Program-made: the position numbers and the translations under genes
Origin: Ophioderma brevispina
Lineage: Eukaryota > Echinodermata > Ophiuroidea > Amphilepidida > Ophiodermatidae
Assembly: GCA_023653785.1 (NCBI GenBank)
Contig: JAMKCH010078900.1
Location: 1 to 64,000, forward strand
Length of the DNA: 64,000 nt
Direction of reading: 5' to 3'
The notes under the pieces: model-generated
Databases searched by the model: none
Told to the model about the DNA's origin: nothing
The model's input: the letters and a program-made list of their open reading frames with translations, nothing else
Shown: in pieces, positions 11,605 to 24,450 of the stretch
Layout of the letters: each line of letters starts with the position of its first letter
Numbering within the stretch: position 1 is the stretch's first letter

Positions 11605-12180
11605 GAAATAAAAAACACAATCATCACATATTTTTAAGAGGAGTGATTTCAAGTGTACATGAGTGAAGTATTTTGACCATTGACCCCTAAACTGTGGGTC
11701 AAGTCATGGGTCCATCATTAACTTTTATTGACATCTCCTCACGTCCTACAGGACAGGCTAAAAATTTTGTATTGACCTTGTTCAACTTTTACATACAGAA
11801 AAGGATTTTAAACCTTAGCGACCCGGGAATGATCCCAGATTCACTCTTGCTCCATAACTCAGTAGAGTGTCTCAAATCAATCATATGTATAAGCCACACA
11901 ACCATGTTTTCAAAATCTGAGTAGTACTTTAATTGCAAGGTTAAATTTGGACCTCTAGACCCTATCGTGACCTTGACACCATGTGACAGTCCAAAGCATA
12001 CTTCAGTAATTTTGTCCTTTTGTCCAATTGTCCCTAACGGTGTTAGAGGTCTAGACATTCGTATGTTGACATAAAGGAGAAACCACCATGCAGTCCATTG
12101 TTAAAAAATGGTCTGTCACTTTTATAACAAGAAATGTTAACTGGCAGGTATTGAGCACTGACGTGGTTCAATGCAGTTGA
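11605..12180. other. Unassigned DNA
   Basis: Open frames of 76 and 89 codons on opposite strands overlap each other and show no domain. Probably intronic. Confidence 0.35.
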
Positions 12181-12960
12181 CTTGAAATTAACTGAGAACT
12201 TTAATTATCACATCTAACAATATTCACATTGGTTCACTTACATAGTCTGTTGCATGCACATCTGCGCCTGCATTTAGCACCTCTGCATAAACTTTTCTAG
12301 TTCTCATTACGGGGATATGTGAAGAGTCGATTGCCCCACTGTCAGTATAAAGAGCCACGACGGGGGAAAGAACATTATTGGTGTAGGTAATTCATTTGGG
12401 ATTTTTTTTTTTGGTTTTACTTCGTTCAAGTTGAATACTTTAACAGATTATTGTGAACTAAACAAAGAACGCTAATATATTACAAACTATCGTATGTCAA
12501 GGTCATTGGTACAGAAGACTACTGGGTGACAAAAGATGGATCGAGGAGGTGATAGCGTAGTATGGACGACGGTAAGTCACAAACAAGAGAGACGAAGGTC
12601 AACAAATTCCTTCTTGGTGTTTAGTCAATGGAAAGCCACTTGAAAAAGAAGCGCTTTCGACATATTGTCGCCTGCTTCGCGATCCACCTTCCTCCACTCC
12701 TATTTTATAACTTGACCTCAATTTATTAACCTTGCCAGTGCCCCCTTGACCTCATTTCATATGAAGGCGATTCCCATGTTGCATATATGCCCAAGTTTGT
12801 TTGGCAATGGACTTCAACTTTTCAAATTAATGCCAATTTGTATGTTTTTCAGCCCATTTTATAACTTGACCTCATAGCCTTTGAACTGGTATGTGACTCT
12901 TGACCACCACCATATAAAGTTACCAAGGTTTATGCTGTTAGTCCGATCGACCATTTACTT
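12181..12960. repeat. Duplicated block containing an ankyrin exon, copy 2
   Basis: The left half (about 12,230-12,615) matches 1-370: the exon, GTCAAGGTCATTGGTACAGAA, AAAGATGGATCG and ACAAACAAGAGAGACGAAGGTCAA. The right half (about 12,620-12,960) matches 2,510-2,860. The intervening ~2.1 kb at 371-2,510 is absent here. The copies differ by many one-base indels, often in homopolymers. Confidence 0.75.
12242..12338 (-). CDS. Ankyrin-repeat exon, duplicate of the exon at 30-135
   Basis: On the minus strand the exon follows ACTGACAG (AG at 12,340-12,339) and ends at a GTAAGTG donor (12,241). It contains GQSTLHI at its start and NAGADVHATDY at its end, the opening and closing signatures of one ankyrin repeat. 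Together with the copy at 30-135 it implies an exon of about 99 nt encoding exactly one 33-residue repeat. Here it is 97 nt and the middle is out of frame (stops near 12,305). This could be a decayed exon or indel error in the assembly; the intact splice sites favour the latter. Confidence 0.6.
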
Positions 12961-13600
12961 TAGAAACTTTCTATAGTTTAAGTTTTATTTGTGGATTTGG
13001 ATCGTTTGGACCACCCATTATAAAAATCACTGCTACACTCCTCAGCATTGGCAATGTTAGATATTCAAACCAAAAGTTTGCAAAACCTTCCAAAATCAGC
13101 CCATTATGAGCTATTTTTTTAAAAATGTTGTGTTTTTGATTATAGGCTGGCTCCCTCTCAAGATCACGTTTAGGTCGCAGGAACACTTAACTTTGGACGG
13201 GTTATAAAATTGTTCCGTGTCGGAGACGAAATCTAAAATCACTACTGACCTTCCCTTCCGTGTGGTCGTACTTAAGTTTAACTCACACGCAATGTAATCC
13301 GTAAATTGGTACTCAATGTTCTATTGTCAATCTCCACACGAACACCAATTATCGATGGCTCATAAAATTTTAAGTGGGGCTATGAATAACTAAATCATCT
13401 TCATTACAAACTACCAACAATTGCGGAAAGTGTGTGATTGAGTAAATAATGTAGTAAAATCCGACTAGAGAAAAGGTATTTTATGTATGACGGATTTAAA
13501 TCTATATAGGCCTATGTTAAACCCAAGTGAATTTCCGTCTCACATCACATAGAGTGATAAACGCTCGATCGTAAGTGCCCGAGCCCTTGTAAAGACACGG
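12961..13600. other. Unassigned DNA
   Basis: No gene or repeat recognised. A 71-codon minus-strand frame (12,971-13,186) has no identifiable domain. Confidence 0.35.
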
Positions 13601-16600
13601 CCATACTTATTTAAGTCATCTCAGTGGTTCTATTTTCTCGCACATTTCTGACTATGCATGGCACGGCGCAGTGCGATATAAGACACTCAGCCACACACTG
13701 CGGCGTGGTCGTATTCACCGTTCTCAAAACACACCCAGACTCGTTTTCATATTTATATGAAGTATTCACACGTTCTCAAATAAAAATACAAACTATACCA
13801 ATTCTAACAATGTTTGGTTTTATGTAAAACTATAAACAATACCATTTCCACTTTATAAGGCTACATTTTATCATTATTGTTTGAAAATACACGAATGCAA
13901 ACTACGAAATATTAAAAACAAAATATAATTAATTAACCCCACACTTCCATTTTACTTGACGGGAATATAGACATAGATTGTGCATTTTCAAGTTAAACAG
14001 TTCCTTTCCATAAATAGCGGAACGATATTAAAACAAGAGAGTAATAATGATCTGGCGCGCAAAATCAAATTATATTTGAACTCCTGTTGTGTTTACAAAC
14101 GTCCCTTGAAATAGAGAAACGTTGGTTCTACATGTGAACATAAAATTTTGGAGAGGCCGGGGAGAGGCGGTTCAGTGGTTAGATTTTCTAAGCACTCTTT
14201 CTTCATCTTGCATGCCAATCGCGCTGGCGCGGTGAAGTATATACAGTAATTGCCTGTGCGGTGTTAAGTATTCACACGTTCGCAAATCAAAATATACAAA
14301 CCATACACCATGCTACATTTTAATGTTTTAATATATAAAACTTAACGTTAAGCATTTCCAACTGATAAGGCTACATTTCAAATCTACTCTACATTGTAAT
14401 ATGAAATATACCACATATGCAAAATACGAAATATTAAAACAAAATATAATTAAATCAAACCACAGAGAACTTCCATTTTACTTGACAAGAAAATAGACAT
14501 AGAGTATTTTCAATTAACCAGTTCCGTTCCCCTAAATATCGGAAGTTATTAAAACAAAGCTGTATAATGATATGGCGCAAAAAATCAAAAAAAGGGAGGG
14601 TGAGAAAGGAGATATTGGAGTGGAATAGTGATGAATAGGATAACTAGATTAATATATTTGACTCCTGTTGGTTTTAACAAAACTGTCCGTTGAAATTATA
14701 GAAACGTTGGTTCTACATGGATAACATAACATTTGGAGAGGCCGGGTAGAGCGGTTCAGTAGTATATTTTTCTAGCCACTCTTTCTCCATCTTGCATGCA
14801 AATCGCGCAGGCGCGGTGAAGTATATACATGTAATTGCCCGTGCGGTGGTATCCATACGTTCTCAAATAAAATATACCAACCAACAGATTCTCATTTTTT
14901 TTTTGTTTAATATATAAAACTTAACGTTAAGCATTCCAACTGATAAGGCTACTTCAAATCACGCATTTTGTTCTTGAAAAATATACCCTATGCAAAATAC
15001 AAATCTAAAAACAAAATGAAATTAAATACACCACAGAACTTCCATTGTACTTGACAGGAAAAGAGACTAGATTTGGTGCATTTTGCAGTTACACATTCGG
15101 TTCCCAGGACAATATCGAAAAGTTTTAAACAAAGAGAGTAATAATATCTGGCGCCAAAAAATCAAATGAATTTGAACAACTTTTTTGGACCATTATGTTA
15201 TACTTCACCGCCGGCGCGCATGCATGCAAGCGAAGAAAGCACGCTTAGAAATACAACCACTTAACCGCCTCTCGGACGTGTTTGTAAACACAACAGGAGT
15301 TCAAATTCCATTTGATTTTCTGCGCCACTATTCATTATTATTCTCTTTGTTTCTAATAAATTCGATATTTCTGGAACAGAAATTGTTTGACTTGAAATGC
15401 ACAATTGATGTCTATTTCCGCAAGTAAGGGAAATTTTTTTTTCTGTGGCTAATGTGATTGTATTGGTCTTCAATATTTCGTGTTTGTATTTTTCAAACAT
15501 AATACTTAGATTTTAAATTAGCCCTTAAGTTGGCACTGCTTTATGTTTTATTATTTTAGTATCTTAAAACAAATCATGGTTAGAATTGTGTATAGTTTGT
15601 ATTTTGTTGAGACGTAAAATACTTAACCCCGCATGGGCAAATACTCTATATATTTTCACCGCTGGGCGCTCTATGCATCATAGCCAAAAACACGCTAGAA
15701 ATACCCACTGACTGCCCTTTCTAAAATTACAATGCGGATATGTACCACCAACCGCTCGCTAATTTAATTAAACTCGGGTTTGTAAACATAACCACTATAA
15801 AGGAGTTCAATTTTCAGTTGCTTTCTGCGCCATATCACTTATCTTTGTTTTAATAACTTTCATATATTTACTGGAACGGAAAATATTTTACTTGAAAAAT
15901 ACAAAACTAGTATATTTTTACCCGTCAAGAAAGGAAAGTTCTTGTGCGTATTTGATTGTAGATTGTTTTCCAATATTTCGTAGTTTTGCATTTTCAAACA
16001 TTAAATTATTCTAAATGTAGCCTTACAAGTTTTGAAATGATTATTGTTTAGTTTTTCATATTAAAACACACTTTTAGAATTGTGTCTGTTGTGTATGATT
16101 TGAGAACGTGGTGAACTACACCGCACCGGCAATTACTCTACTTCACCGAGCTATGCATGTAAAAGCGAAGAAAGACCGCTAGAACTACACCACTGAACTG
16201 CCTCTAGTATAAGCGAACTTCTTGTGGCGTATTTGATTATATTTTGTTTTTAATATTCGTATTTTGGTATTTGTGTTATTTACAAACAATAATACTTAGA
16301 TTTTAATGTACCCTAAAAGCTCCTATAGTTGGAAATGCTTAATGTTAGTTTTGATATTAAACATATCACTTTTAGAAATGGTATGTTTGTTTTTTTGATT
16401 TGAGAACGTGTAATACTTAACTCCGCGTGGGCAAATACTCTATATTTCACCGCCCGGCGTCTATGCATGCAAAAGCTAAAAACACGTGGAAATACCCCGC
16501 TGACCGCCCTCTTTACAAGTTCTCATGTACAACCAAAGTTTCTCTAATTTTTAATTAACGGACGGTTTGGGTAACACAACAGGAGTTTCAAATTCATTTG

Positions 16601-17015
16601 ATTGCTGCACCATATCAGTTAATTATTCTTTTGTTTTTATACTTTCCGATATTTACTGGAACGAAATGTTTGATTTGAAAATGCACAATGTATGTCTATT
16701 TTTCCCCCCCCCCCCGGTTCAAGGAAAGGGAGTTCGTGGCGTATTTGATTGTATTTTGTTTTCCAATTTCGTAGTTTGCATTTGTGGTTTTTTTCAAACA
16801 ATAATAGATTCTAATGTAGCCTTTACAAGTTTGAAATGCTTAGTGTTTAGTTTACATAGTAACCCAAACATTGTTAGATTGTGTCTGGTGTTATGATTTG
16901 AGAACTGTGAATCTAAACCGCACGGGCAGCTTACTCTACCACCGAGCATGCATGTAAACTAAAAGCGAAGAAGGGACGCTAGAATACACCACTCACCGCC
17001 TCTGTATATGTGCTA
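13600..17015. repeat. Satellite-like array of ~500-580 bp units with a strand switch near 15.19 kb
   Basis: Units in plus orientation contain ACGTTCTCAAATAAAATATA (about 13,770; 14,276; 14,855), ACTTCCATTTTACTTGAC, GGCGCAAAATCAAAT, TTTGAACTCCTGTTG and GGCGGTTCAGTGGTTAG...CTTGCATGC...GCGCGGTGAAGTATA. After about 15,190 the same words appear reverse-complemented (for example TTGATTTGAGAACGTG near 16,097 and 16,397), with spacings of about 300-500 bp. The copies are full of single-base indels. C-runs interrupt two units at about 16,704 and 17,063. The open frames here lie on repeat units and are not considered genes. Confidence 0.8.
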
Positions 17016-18300
17016 CACCCAAACTGTTACAAATAAATATGATTATAGCGGCGACCACATACGCCCCCCCCCCCCCCCCGGGGCGAAGAGTGATTCCAGA
17101 CGTTAAGACGATATTGATCGATCATACTGCTATTGGCTATAAAAATATTTCTCCAGTGCGGCTTATAAATGTTCGCTGATGTTTGTTTATTACAATGTTG
17201 AATATCGTGAGGCAAAGATATTTTTGCGTGCGATGTGTTCCGTCGGAGGCTTTTGTCCGGAGCAATACTTTGCTCTTGAGACTGAGAGCCCGCCTAAACA
17301 GAGGAAAACTTTATCTTATGTGTATTAATGGGATCATAAGAAGAAACCCAATAATGTTTAAAGATATGTTACATAGCAAGATTGTGACCCAAAAAACAAA
17401 ATGGCCGCAAAATACCGCATTTTGTCTAAATATCACCAACAAGGGTTGTATGCCCTAGTATAAGCCTGACAAATGTAACGTGGTATGGATAACCTAACAG
17501 GGTGTCAAGCCAGGTCCTATGAGTTATATGTTATTCACCGAATATATTTCAAGATGGCGACCAAAAACATGGCTGCCAGCACCAAAGCATCACATTTTAA
17601 ATTTAACCGATTTCTTTTTCATGACGGCTGAACAAATAAGTTACTTCCAATTGGCAAATGTGCCATACTTTTCCTTTTTGGTATAAGTCCGCGTTAATGA
17701 GGACCCCTCCCTCCGCTTGTTTTATACGAAAATCACTTGTGAAAATCATCTAGTCATTCCAAGTACAAGTTGGCACTGTTTCATACAATGTTCATGAAAT
17801 TCTGTTTTTTCGCTTTACAATGACTTAAAATCATCAATTTCTAACCCACTTTTCGATCTAATTGTCATAAACCTATTGCCAAACAATGTTAGTGGGTGGA
17901 TTTATAGATATCCCATGACATTTTCATCATATTTATATAACTAAGTTGTCCTGTTTTGATATTTTTAAAAAGCAATTCCCGTCAAAATTGCCAGTAATTC
18001 CATAAAAAATGATAATTCTTGTCATTAGTTATGTTTGTTGTTTTTTTTAAGTGTTTAAAATGTTTTTTAGTTGTGAATCACTAAATGCCCTTTTTGCCAC
18101 TTTCAACATCACGGAGCGGACCTTGCCTTGCATTTATGGAAAGTGCTCCTAGATAACAACACACATACTGCTACCTCCCTTTTTGCGGTGATCATCAGGT
18201 TCTTAGGGCTTGACCTCAGCTTCTCAGACCATCCCGATGGTCCCTTTACAATTTCATATTCACATGGTTGCAACTGTATTTTGTCCTTTTATTTATAATT
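17016..18300. other. Unassigned DNA
   Basis: Contains a C-run near 17,063-17,079. A 91-codon frame at 17,183-17,458 lacks a recognised domain. Two 'aagatggcgaccaaaaacatggctgcc'-like words occur near 17,550, a motif common in repeats of this window. Otherwise nothing was recognised. Confidence 0.35.
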
Positions 18301-18309
18301 TTTTAAATT

Positions 18310-19545
18310 AAGACAGTGATTGCAGAAGAAGTCGACATGCCTCCCTGAGGAACGAGTCCCACAAGGACAGTACTGGCTCCCATGCTGGTTCAATTTGTAT
18401 ATCAGCTATCTACCTCAGACACATCTAGACAATACGGCTACGCCGACGATCTTGACCTTCATCGGCAGAACCGGACTGAAGTATAAGTACACTTACGGCA
18501 GAAGCTTGAATAATGGCCCTACTTGCAGCATATCACAAGCAAGACCCGGATACTCAAGGTCTCTGAGGAGCAAGACCACGCTAGTGCCTCATCTCCAACA
18601 CCAAGAAGCTCACGTCAGCTTCAAGTGGAGCGCCTCTGCAGAGTCTCATCGGCAGCTTCAATTGGGGCGCCTCTGCCAAACAATCCTAACCGAACTTATC
18701 TGGTATTGACGCTTGATTCTGCATCTACTTATCGACAGCGATCTCGAGTCCTTATGTGCCAAGTATCTTCAAGGATAACCTGTGACCACCTTGCGGGATC
18801 ATCATGGGTGCTAGCCCTCCACTTACTCACAACGCCCGTGGCTTGTCTACAGTGCTGCTGAAAATATGCCGCCCCAGCATGTGCAATAGCTCTCACACAA
18901 AACCTGTACACAGGTAACTCAACGAGACCACTGTAGAACCATTAACTGGCTGCCTATCGTCCCACTCCATCGATTCTACAGTCTCTCGGCTTTCACCTTC
19001 TTCGGAGGAGAGCACATCACACATAAACTGGTCAATCACGCTCTGTTGGACCCACAACGCTGCTCATAACACTGTCAAAGAATCAACACCATCTCGACAG
19101 ACAGAACCTGCGCTCGCCGGCGACCTTTTCTGCAACACGCTGCTAAACGCTCCCGCTCCCCATTCAACATCTTCAGACATGAAACACTGCCTGCTAGATA
19201 CTCCAAGACCAGACCAATCACTATCACACCTATGACACCTGGTAGCAATCTTCCACATAAGGAACGTGTCACCGTGAACAGGATTTGCACAGGAGTCGGT
19301 CTTTCATCAACATCATTAGTATGCACCCGCTGGTGGCTGCGACCATCTCCAGCGTCAATGTGGCTCTCCCTCACAGACTGTGTATCACATTCTCAACGAG
19401 TGCGCCTACCTTCGTCCACTGGTGGATATATACTTCTCATACCCCAACCCATCAACAGTGATCTGGCTACCCACCAACTTCAACATATTAGCTGCTGCCT
19501 CATACGCAGAACAAGAAGGTTACGAGTCCCATTTTCTGCTAGGAA
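18310..19545 (+). mobile_element. Non-LTR retrotransposon reverse transcriptase fragment
   Basis: RT palm motifs appear in order across frames: VPQG followed by FNLYIS (about 18,356-18,405), then the catalytic box GYADDL (18,436-18,453, intact A-D-D). NRTYLVLTLD (about 18,688-18,717) corresponds to the N-x-T-Y-L-G-x-x-L-D motif after the palm. LAGSSW lies near 18,794, and a C-terminal YHILNECAYLR (about 19,384-19,416) suits the H-x(3)-E-C end typical of Jockey-like elements. Stops and frame changes make it inactive. The endonuclease half is missing, so this is a 5'-truncated copy. Confidence 0.88.
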
Positions 19546-20555
19546 CGGTAAGGCTTTAAGAAAAAGAAATACCATCCCATGCAATCAATTATTACTTTTG
19601 AAAACAATATGCATGTCATTGGATAAATATCAGCAGATTAAACCTGGGGTCACTCCCACTTTGGCGGTGACGCGTATTAAGGCTGTTTAGACACCCATTT
19701 CCAGCATTGTGTCCACCTCAGATTTTTTAAACTTTCACCCAAAGACCCCGATTTTTTTGTGGTGGGGGGGGGGGAAATTTTACCCCTATCCTCCCAAGAT
19801 CCTGTATTGTTTTGAAAATTTTGATCAGTATAGTAGGAATGTGCTCAGGAAAGGCTTCCAGATGCGAGCCGTTGAAGGAATAATTATCTTTCCTGGTGGC
19901 TGGCATCTTGGGGTCTCAACTGCAGGTAATGAAATCGTACAGAGCAGCAGAGATGAGGGTCTATATAGTCGGAATTTTAGGCATCAGTTGGCCAAGTAGT
20001 TCAGTTAGGAGCCCCTTGAAAACAGGCGGTGGATGAGAGCATTTGCTTCAACTGCTCTTCGGTGTTTCAGAGGGTATACACATTGAGATTGATACTCCCC
20101 CTCTGCAATCCAATTATATGCCTTGCTCTATTCTGGATATATATGGTTTGAAACTCCGAAGATGGACGAGTTACTGGCATTTGGAGCTCTGTAATTCTTG
20201 CCTAACATTTTCAGGTTGTGAATGGAAATCATGTGTAACACAATTGAATTTATAAGGGTAAGATCTTAAATAAGATATCGTGTGGCTGTATGTCTTTCTT
20301 ACCGGCCGCAGCCGAGATGCTGTCACCATGTAGCGCCAAATTCCCCGTCCATAGGAGTTGGAAGATGTCAGATGGAATCCTTGCTTGATGTGTCGAGCAA
20401 TCAATCATGTAAGTAATAGGGCTATGGCCCCGTTGGGCATGGTTTGAACCTCCAACATGTGGCTACGTTATCTACGCAGAAAATAACAGTGCCCGGCAAA
20501 TCGTGCTCGGTGGCATTGGCAACCGAAATAAATTGGAGGATTTTTCCATATATCT
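19546..20555. other. Unassigned DNA with a G-run and possible SINE traces
   Basis: A G-run lies at about 19,763-19,774. GGCCAAGTAGTTCAGTTAGGA (19,990-20,010) resembles a tRNA A-box region, but no B-box follows at the right distance. Open frames of 70-96 codons have no recognisable domain. The LINE above may extend slightly past 19,545. Confidence 0.35.
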
Positions 20556-20965
20556 GCATGTGCTTTGGTCCGTGATCATACCAGGATGTGTTACACTTAT
20601 AAGAAGCCTGGTGTAGGTCCAGTCCATTTTTATTTTAGCTCTTTCTTCCTCAGTTTCATGGTCCAGATCTCAGATTCCATATAACAGGATCTCCTACACC
20701 GGCTCTTAAGAACTTCGAGCTTGGTGTTGCATTAGAGATACCAGAATACCATATTGGTGTAGTTTTATTGCAGGCAATTCCAAGCTTGTCCTTTGCGTGA
20801 CAGTAATTACTTTTTCTACACATATGACCTAGGTACTTGTAGGGTAAAGTATCTCACTCTTTGAGTGGTTCTGTCTTGTAATGTGTAAGATAGGTTGATG
20901 AGTAATCTTCCTCGTTGGCCATAACACTGGCTTTGAATACTGAAGTGGCATGTCCGCATTAGATC
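20556..20965 (-). mobile_element. LINE ORF2 C-terminal remnant
   Basis: The minus strand reads PYKYLGHM (20,825-20,848), the F/Y-K-Y-L-G motif after the RT palm. It continues through KDKLGIACNK and a region near 20,650-20,690 that resembles the 'lYgsE-W' stretch, then KMDWTYTRLL-like residues. This order is typical of the tails of many invertebrate LINEs. Stops and frame shifts are present. It is short and identified by motif order only. Confidence 0.55.
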
Positions 20966-21019
20966 GAAGACTTATCGATCAAACTTTACTTTGCTGTGTT
21001 TTTTTTAAGCCATAGAGGC

Positions 21020-21195
21020 TTCTGCAGTTAGTTAAACCCAAAGTTTTAAATCCGGTTTGTCCCCGCTACACGAGGGTGTCGGATATACCTCACCCTCAGC
21101 AATACGGCTGTGTGAGGATTTTATTGGAGCAAAGATACTTGACTGATGCCCTTCCTGACGCTATATCAAGATTGTTATTATTATTATTCTATTAG
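21020..21195 (+). repeat. Possible 3' end of a LINE with (TTA)n tail
   Basis: GATGCCCTTCCTGACGCT at 21,145-21,162, followed within about 30 bp by GTTATTATTATTATT, resembles the 3' end of a widespread class of invertebrate retroelements. It is in the opposite orientation to the LINE fragment just upstream, so it would be a separate insertion. Confidence 0.4.
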
Positions 21196-21644
21196 TTATC
21201 TTGCCTAATCTGCTGCCAATCTAATTAATCTCCCGTACATTTGAGACCTTTAACATGTTCCCCTAGTTAAACGTGGTTTAACATTGTTCCCCCTTGTGTT
21301 TGTTGCATTTTTGAGTAAGATGCCATCTTGAATTTGAATTGTAAAATAACAAGAAAATATTAAATTTAGACCTCTGGGTCTACTAGAACTGCTTTTGTAT
21401 AGATCTTGGCATAAAAACAAGATTTGTAGGACCAATAGATCATTTAAAAATTGATAATTTTTTATTTAAATTTAACTTTAACCCAACCCTATCCCTATCT
21501 CAAAATGCTCAATGATGAATCGACTGTCAGAGTTTGATTGTTCAACTAGATGGTCTAAAGCATTAGAATCTTTTGAGAAAAAAACTATAGTAAACATTTC
21601 TAAGTTAGAGCAAAATCAGGAATGCGTCCGACTATGTGGGGGCA
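21196..21644. other. Unassigned AT-rich DNA
   Basis: No gene or repeat recognised. Confidence 0.35.
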
Positions 21645-21990
21645 GCTTAAGAAAACGTGGAAGTCTCATATACCATCAGAGTAGTCGGAAATTAAATTTT
21701 TTGATTTTTTGAGTCCATGCATAGGGACCTCTAGCGCCAAAATCGCAATTGGAACACAAAGCATTCACGAGTGAAACAGTGACATTTAAAGGGTGCTTGT
21801 TCCGATTTATGTTATTGTGTTTTCTACTTGATATGAGAGCCTGGCACTTGCCACACCACCCATCCAGTACCGTGGGAAATAGTGCATGGGGAAATGTAAT
21901 TGATGTTTTAGTTTTTTTTCATATCATTTTGACATCAATGTTTTTTCCAATACAGATTTTTATGGAGATCTGAAAATCATGGGGTCATTT
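21645..21990. repeat. Interspersed repeat, copy 2 (partner 2,860-3,200)
   Basis: Same orientation and word order as the partner copy, from GGAAGTCTCATATACCATC to AATTGATGTTTTAG. Open frames here differ between the two copies because of indels, which argues against coding function. Confidence 0.65.
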
Positions 21991-23579
21991 TTTTAATGTG
22001 TTCTGGGTGTTTTATAAGAGGTGAAAATTTGTACGGTTAACACTAAAGGTGTTTAAATTGTTTTAATAATACCATCGTTTGGTTGCTCATAAGGTTTCTA
22101 AAAAGGTATAGTTTTATAGACCTTCGTTTAGTACCATAGGCTCAAGACAGTTCAAGGTCATTTATAGACTGGTTCGATTTTATGGAAACTGGTTTAAATG
22201 TCGTTCATTTGGTCATACTAAATACGAAATATATATAGATTATGTGTTTCACCTTCCAAAGTGAGAGTTTTACAGATATGACTAGTGATCTCCCATAGAC
22301 CCTGTGGACCACGGCCATATCATGAAAACGTCATTGAAATGCGACCTGTATATTTTACGTCCTTCTGTACAATTAAGACAAACAATTTACACCATTTTTA
22401 AAACAAACTGATGAATCTTAGTTTTACCCCCAGTTTATCCTTGACCTATTTTGGCCTTGTAACGTCTGGTATATCTATAACCCTCAGATAGGGCAAACTA
22501 TACCTTTCTGTAATCCTTGAAAGGTACTGAACATGATGGTATACTTTAAAACACATTTTGTCCCTTTTTATATTTTGACCCCTGTATAAACCAAGCCCCT
22601 AGAATACATCCAAGAACACATTTTAAAAATGACACAAATGATTTTTGGAATCCTCATACACTTTGGTTGCAAGATTGTACATGAAATTTTCACAAAAATA
22701 CAGTTCCACATCTACTAAAACAAACTTGCGGTTTTGATGGTAGATGCAATAATGCATACTGCAAAGCCCTATTCAATACTGTGCTAATATTGATGTTTAA
22801 CCATTAAAACAGTGTTTTTTTTGTTTATATCTTGGGAATGAAATGGATTTGAGGGCTCAAATTTCAGGACGACAATGAGAAAAATACGGCCTTTCATCTG
22901 ATGTCAAAATCGATACTACTTCCGGGTATATCAAGGGGGTCCCAAAGACGATCGGAACACGCACCTTTAAACATCCTTTAAACAACGAGAGATTTTGAGG
23001 CACCCATTTACATATGTAGTGATTTCATTAAACATTATGATTTTGGTACAGAAATGAATTAAAAGTGAAAACAAAATGTGATTTTATATGCTTATATTTC
23101 AATATAAAACATAGGCTGAATTGCCTATTTGCTCCTATAGGAAATTTTTGTTCCAAAGAAATAATTCTCAGCTTAATCCTTGAGGCTGGGGACATTTTTG
23201 ATAGAAAGCTTTATACCAGTGCAAAAATCAGAATTTTCACATTTTTAGGGACACCTGTTATGTGAAATCTCTCGTTGCACCTTCAATGTTTTAAATGAAT
23301 TCAATAATACACATTCTAGAAAATCGATCAAAACACTGTAACAGAAAATGTTTTTCCTCTCATGTTACCATTAAATGGTTTGGCTGTAAAAATGGAGTGA
23401 AAATGATGAAAGCCTAGTTCAAAATACATCAAAACCATCTATTTGAGTTTTCTGAATTGCTAAAACTTTCCAATTCTGATTAAAATAAAGTATTTGAGAG
23501 ACACATAATGTTAAACTTTCAATGGGTCTGTTTATAACTTCTCAGCCAAGTGCACTGACCATCTCTATTTAGTACTAAC
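21991..23579. other. Intron-like stretch
   Basis: AT-rich DNA between repeats and the ankyrin exon at 23,580. No open frame with a recognised domain. It fits the long intron downstream of that exon on the minus strand. Confidence 0.45.
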
Positions 23580-23701
23580 CCAGTTGACAGCGTAATTTAC
23601 ATCGGCTCCTAAACGTAAACATTTCTCGATTTCTGGAATATTCTCCAGCGTAACAGCATCTCGAAGGGCGTCATTTATCCAGGGAATTGCCGCCGAAGAA
23701 C
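23580..23701 (-). CDS. Exon starting the ankyrin-repeat region
   Basis: On the minus strand the exon follows a pyrimidine-rich tract and AAAG (AG at 23,703-23,702) and ends at a GTTAGT donor (from 23,579). Its only open frame has two leading bases and then reads SSAAIPWINDALRDAV, followed by ENIPEIEKCLRLGADVN, which is ankyrin helix 1-2 plus the G-A-D-V-N loop. The phase-1 entry matches the phase-1 exit of the exon at 25,213-25,320. The phase-0 exit matches the next ankyrin exon type, which begins LGQS. This is the best evidence that these scattered exons form one gene. The role is unknown; such arrays bind proteins. Confidence 0.75.
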
Positions 23702-24450
23702 CTTTGGATAAGAGAGGAAATGCTAAATGATTAGGATTTACTTTTTAGACGGATTCAAAGTAACCATGAAAATGGAAATGTAGTTTTGCGGCATCATATC
23801 AGTCTGCTAGTAAACATCCGAATACACTCTTTTTTTCTAGAATATTACTTACCGTATGCCTCTAGTAACGATCGACTCACCACAAACATGCAGGTCGTTA
23901 TGATTCGAGGATTATGAAAACAATATCCTGAAAAAAGTATCTTTACCTGACCCAAGATTCGTTTTGAAAATATTTGGAGTTACGCTGCCAACTGGAGGGC
24001 ATCTAACTGGTAAACTATTTCACAAACGGGGGTTTCTTCGGGCTTGTAAAAACGTTGGGTGCGCTTTTCTACCCCAGTAACATTTGTAAAATTTATTTAT
24101 TTGGGAATCTAATTACTTGTTTTAAAGACTGAAAACCCATCTCCATCATAGCGCTTTGTTCTGCTATTTGGTACTTATGTATTCTAGCTTATCCCATGGC
24201 AGAAATTTCATTTCATAACAAACTGTACAAGCATAGTTAATCGAGGGGCGCCTATGGATCTCAAAGCAGGTCATTGCAGTAATATGCCTTTTGAAATTTC
24301 CTCCTTTCATAATGTCATTACCAATTGATTCGATGCAAGTGATGACCCTTTTTAACGACCGCCTCAATATGGGATTTATCTGAGAGGGAGGTAGGTAGTA
24401 GGTACGGACGACATGTTGCATCACCAGTGTGCTAAAAACAGCTGGTTATC
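23702..24450. other. Intron sequence
   Basis: Between two inferred exons of the minus-strand gene. The 86-codon minus-strand frame at 24,164-24,424 has no recognisable domain and no matching splice phase that I could see. Confidence 0.45.

Noticed and set aside
11347..11652. 101-codon minus-strand ORF as a gene
   Set aside because: Almost all of it is the tRNA-derived SINE, including its A-box, B-box and body.
15185..16896. ORFs of 79-109 codons in the satellite-like array
   Set aside because: They fall on repeat units, and the same stretch in neighbouring units is out of frame.
20171..20404. 77-codon minus-strand ORF as a gene
   Set aside because: No domain, no splice context, and it overlaps another chance frame on the plus strand.
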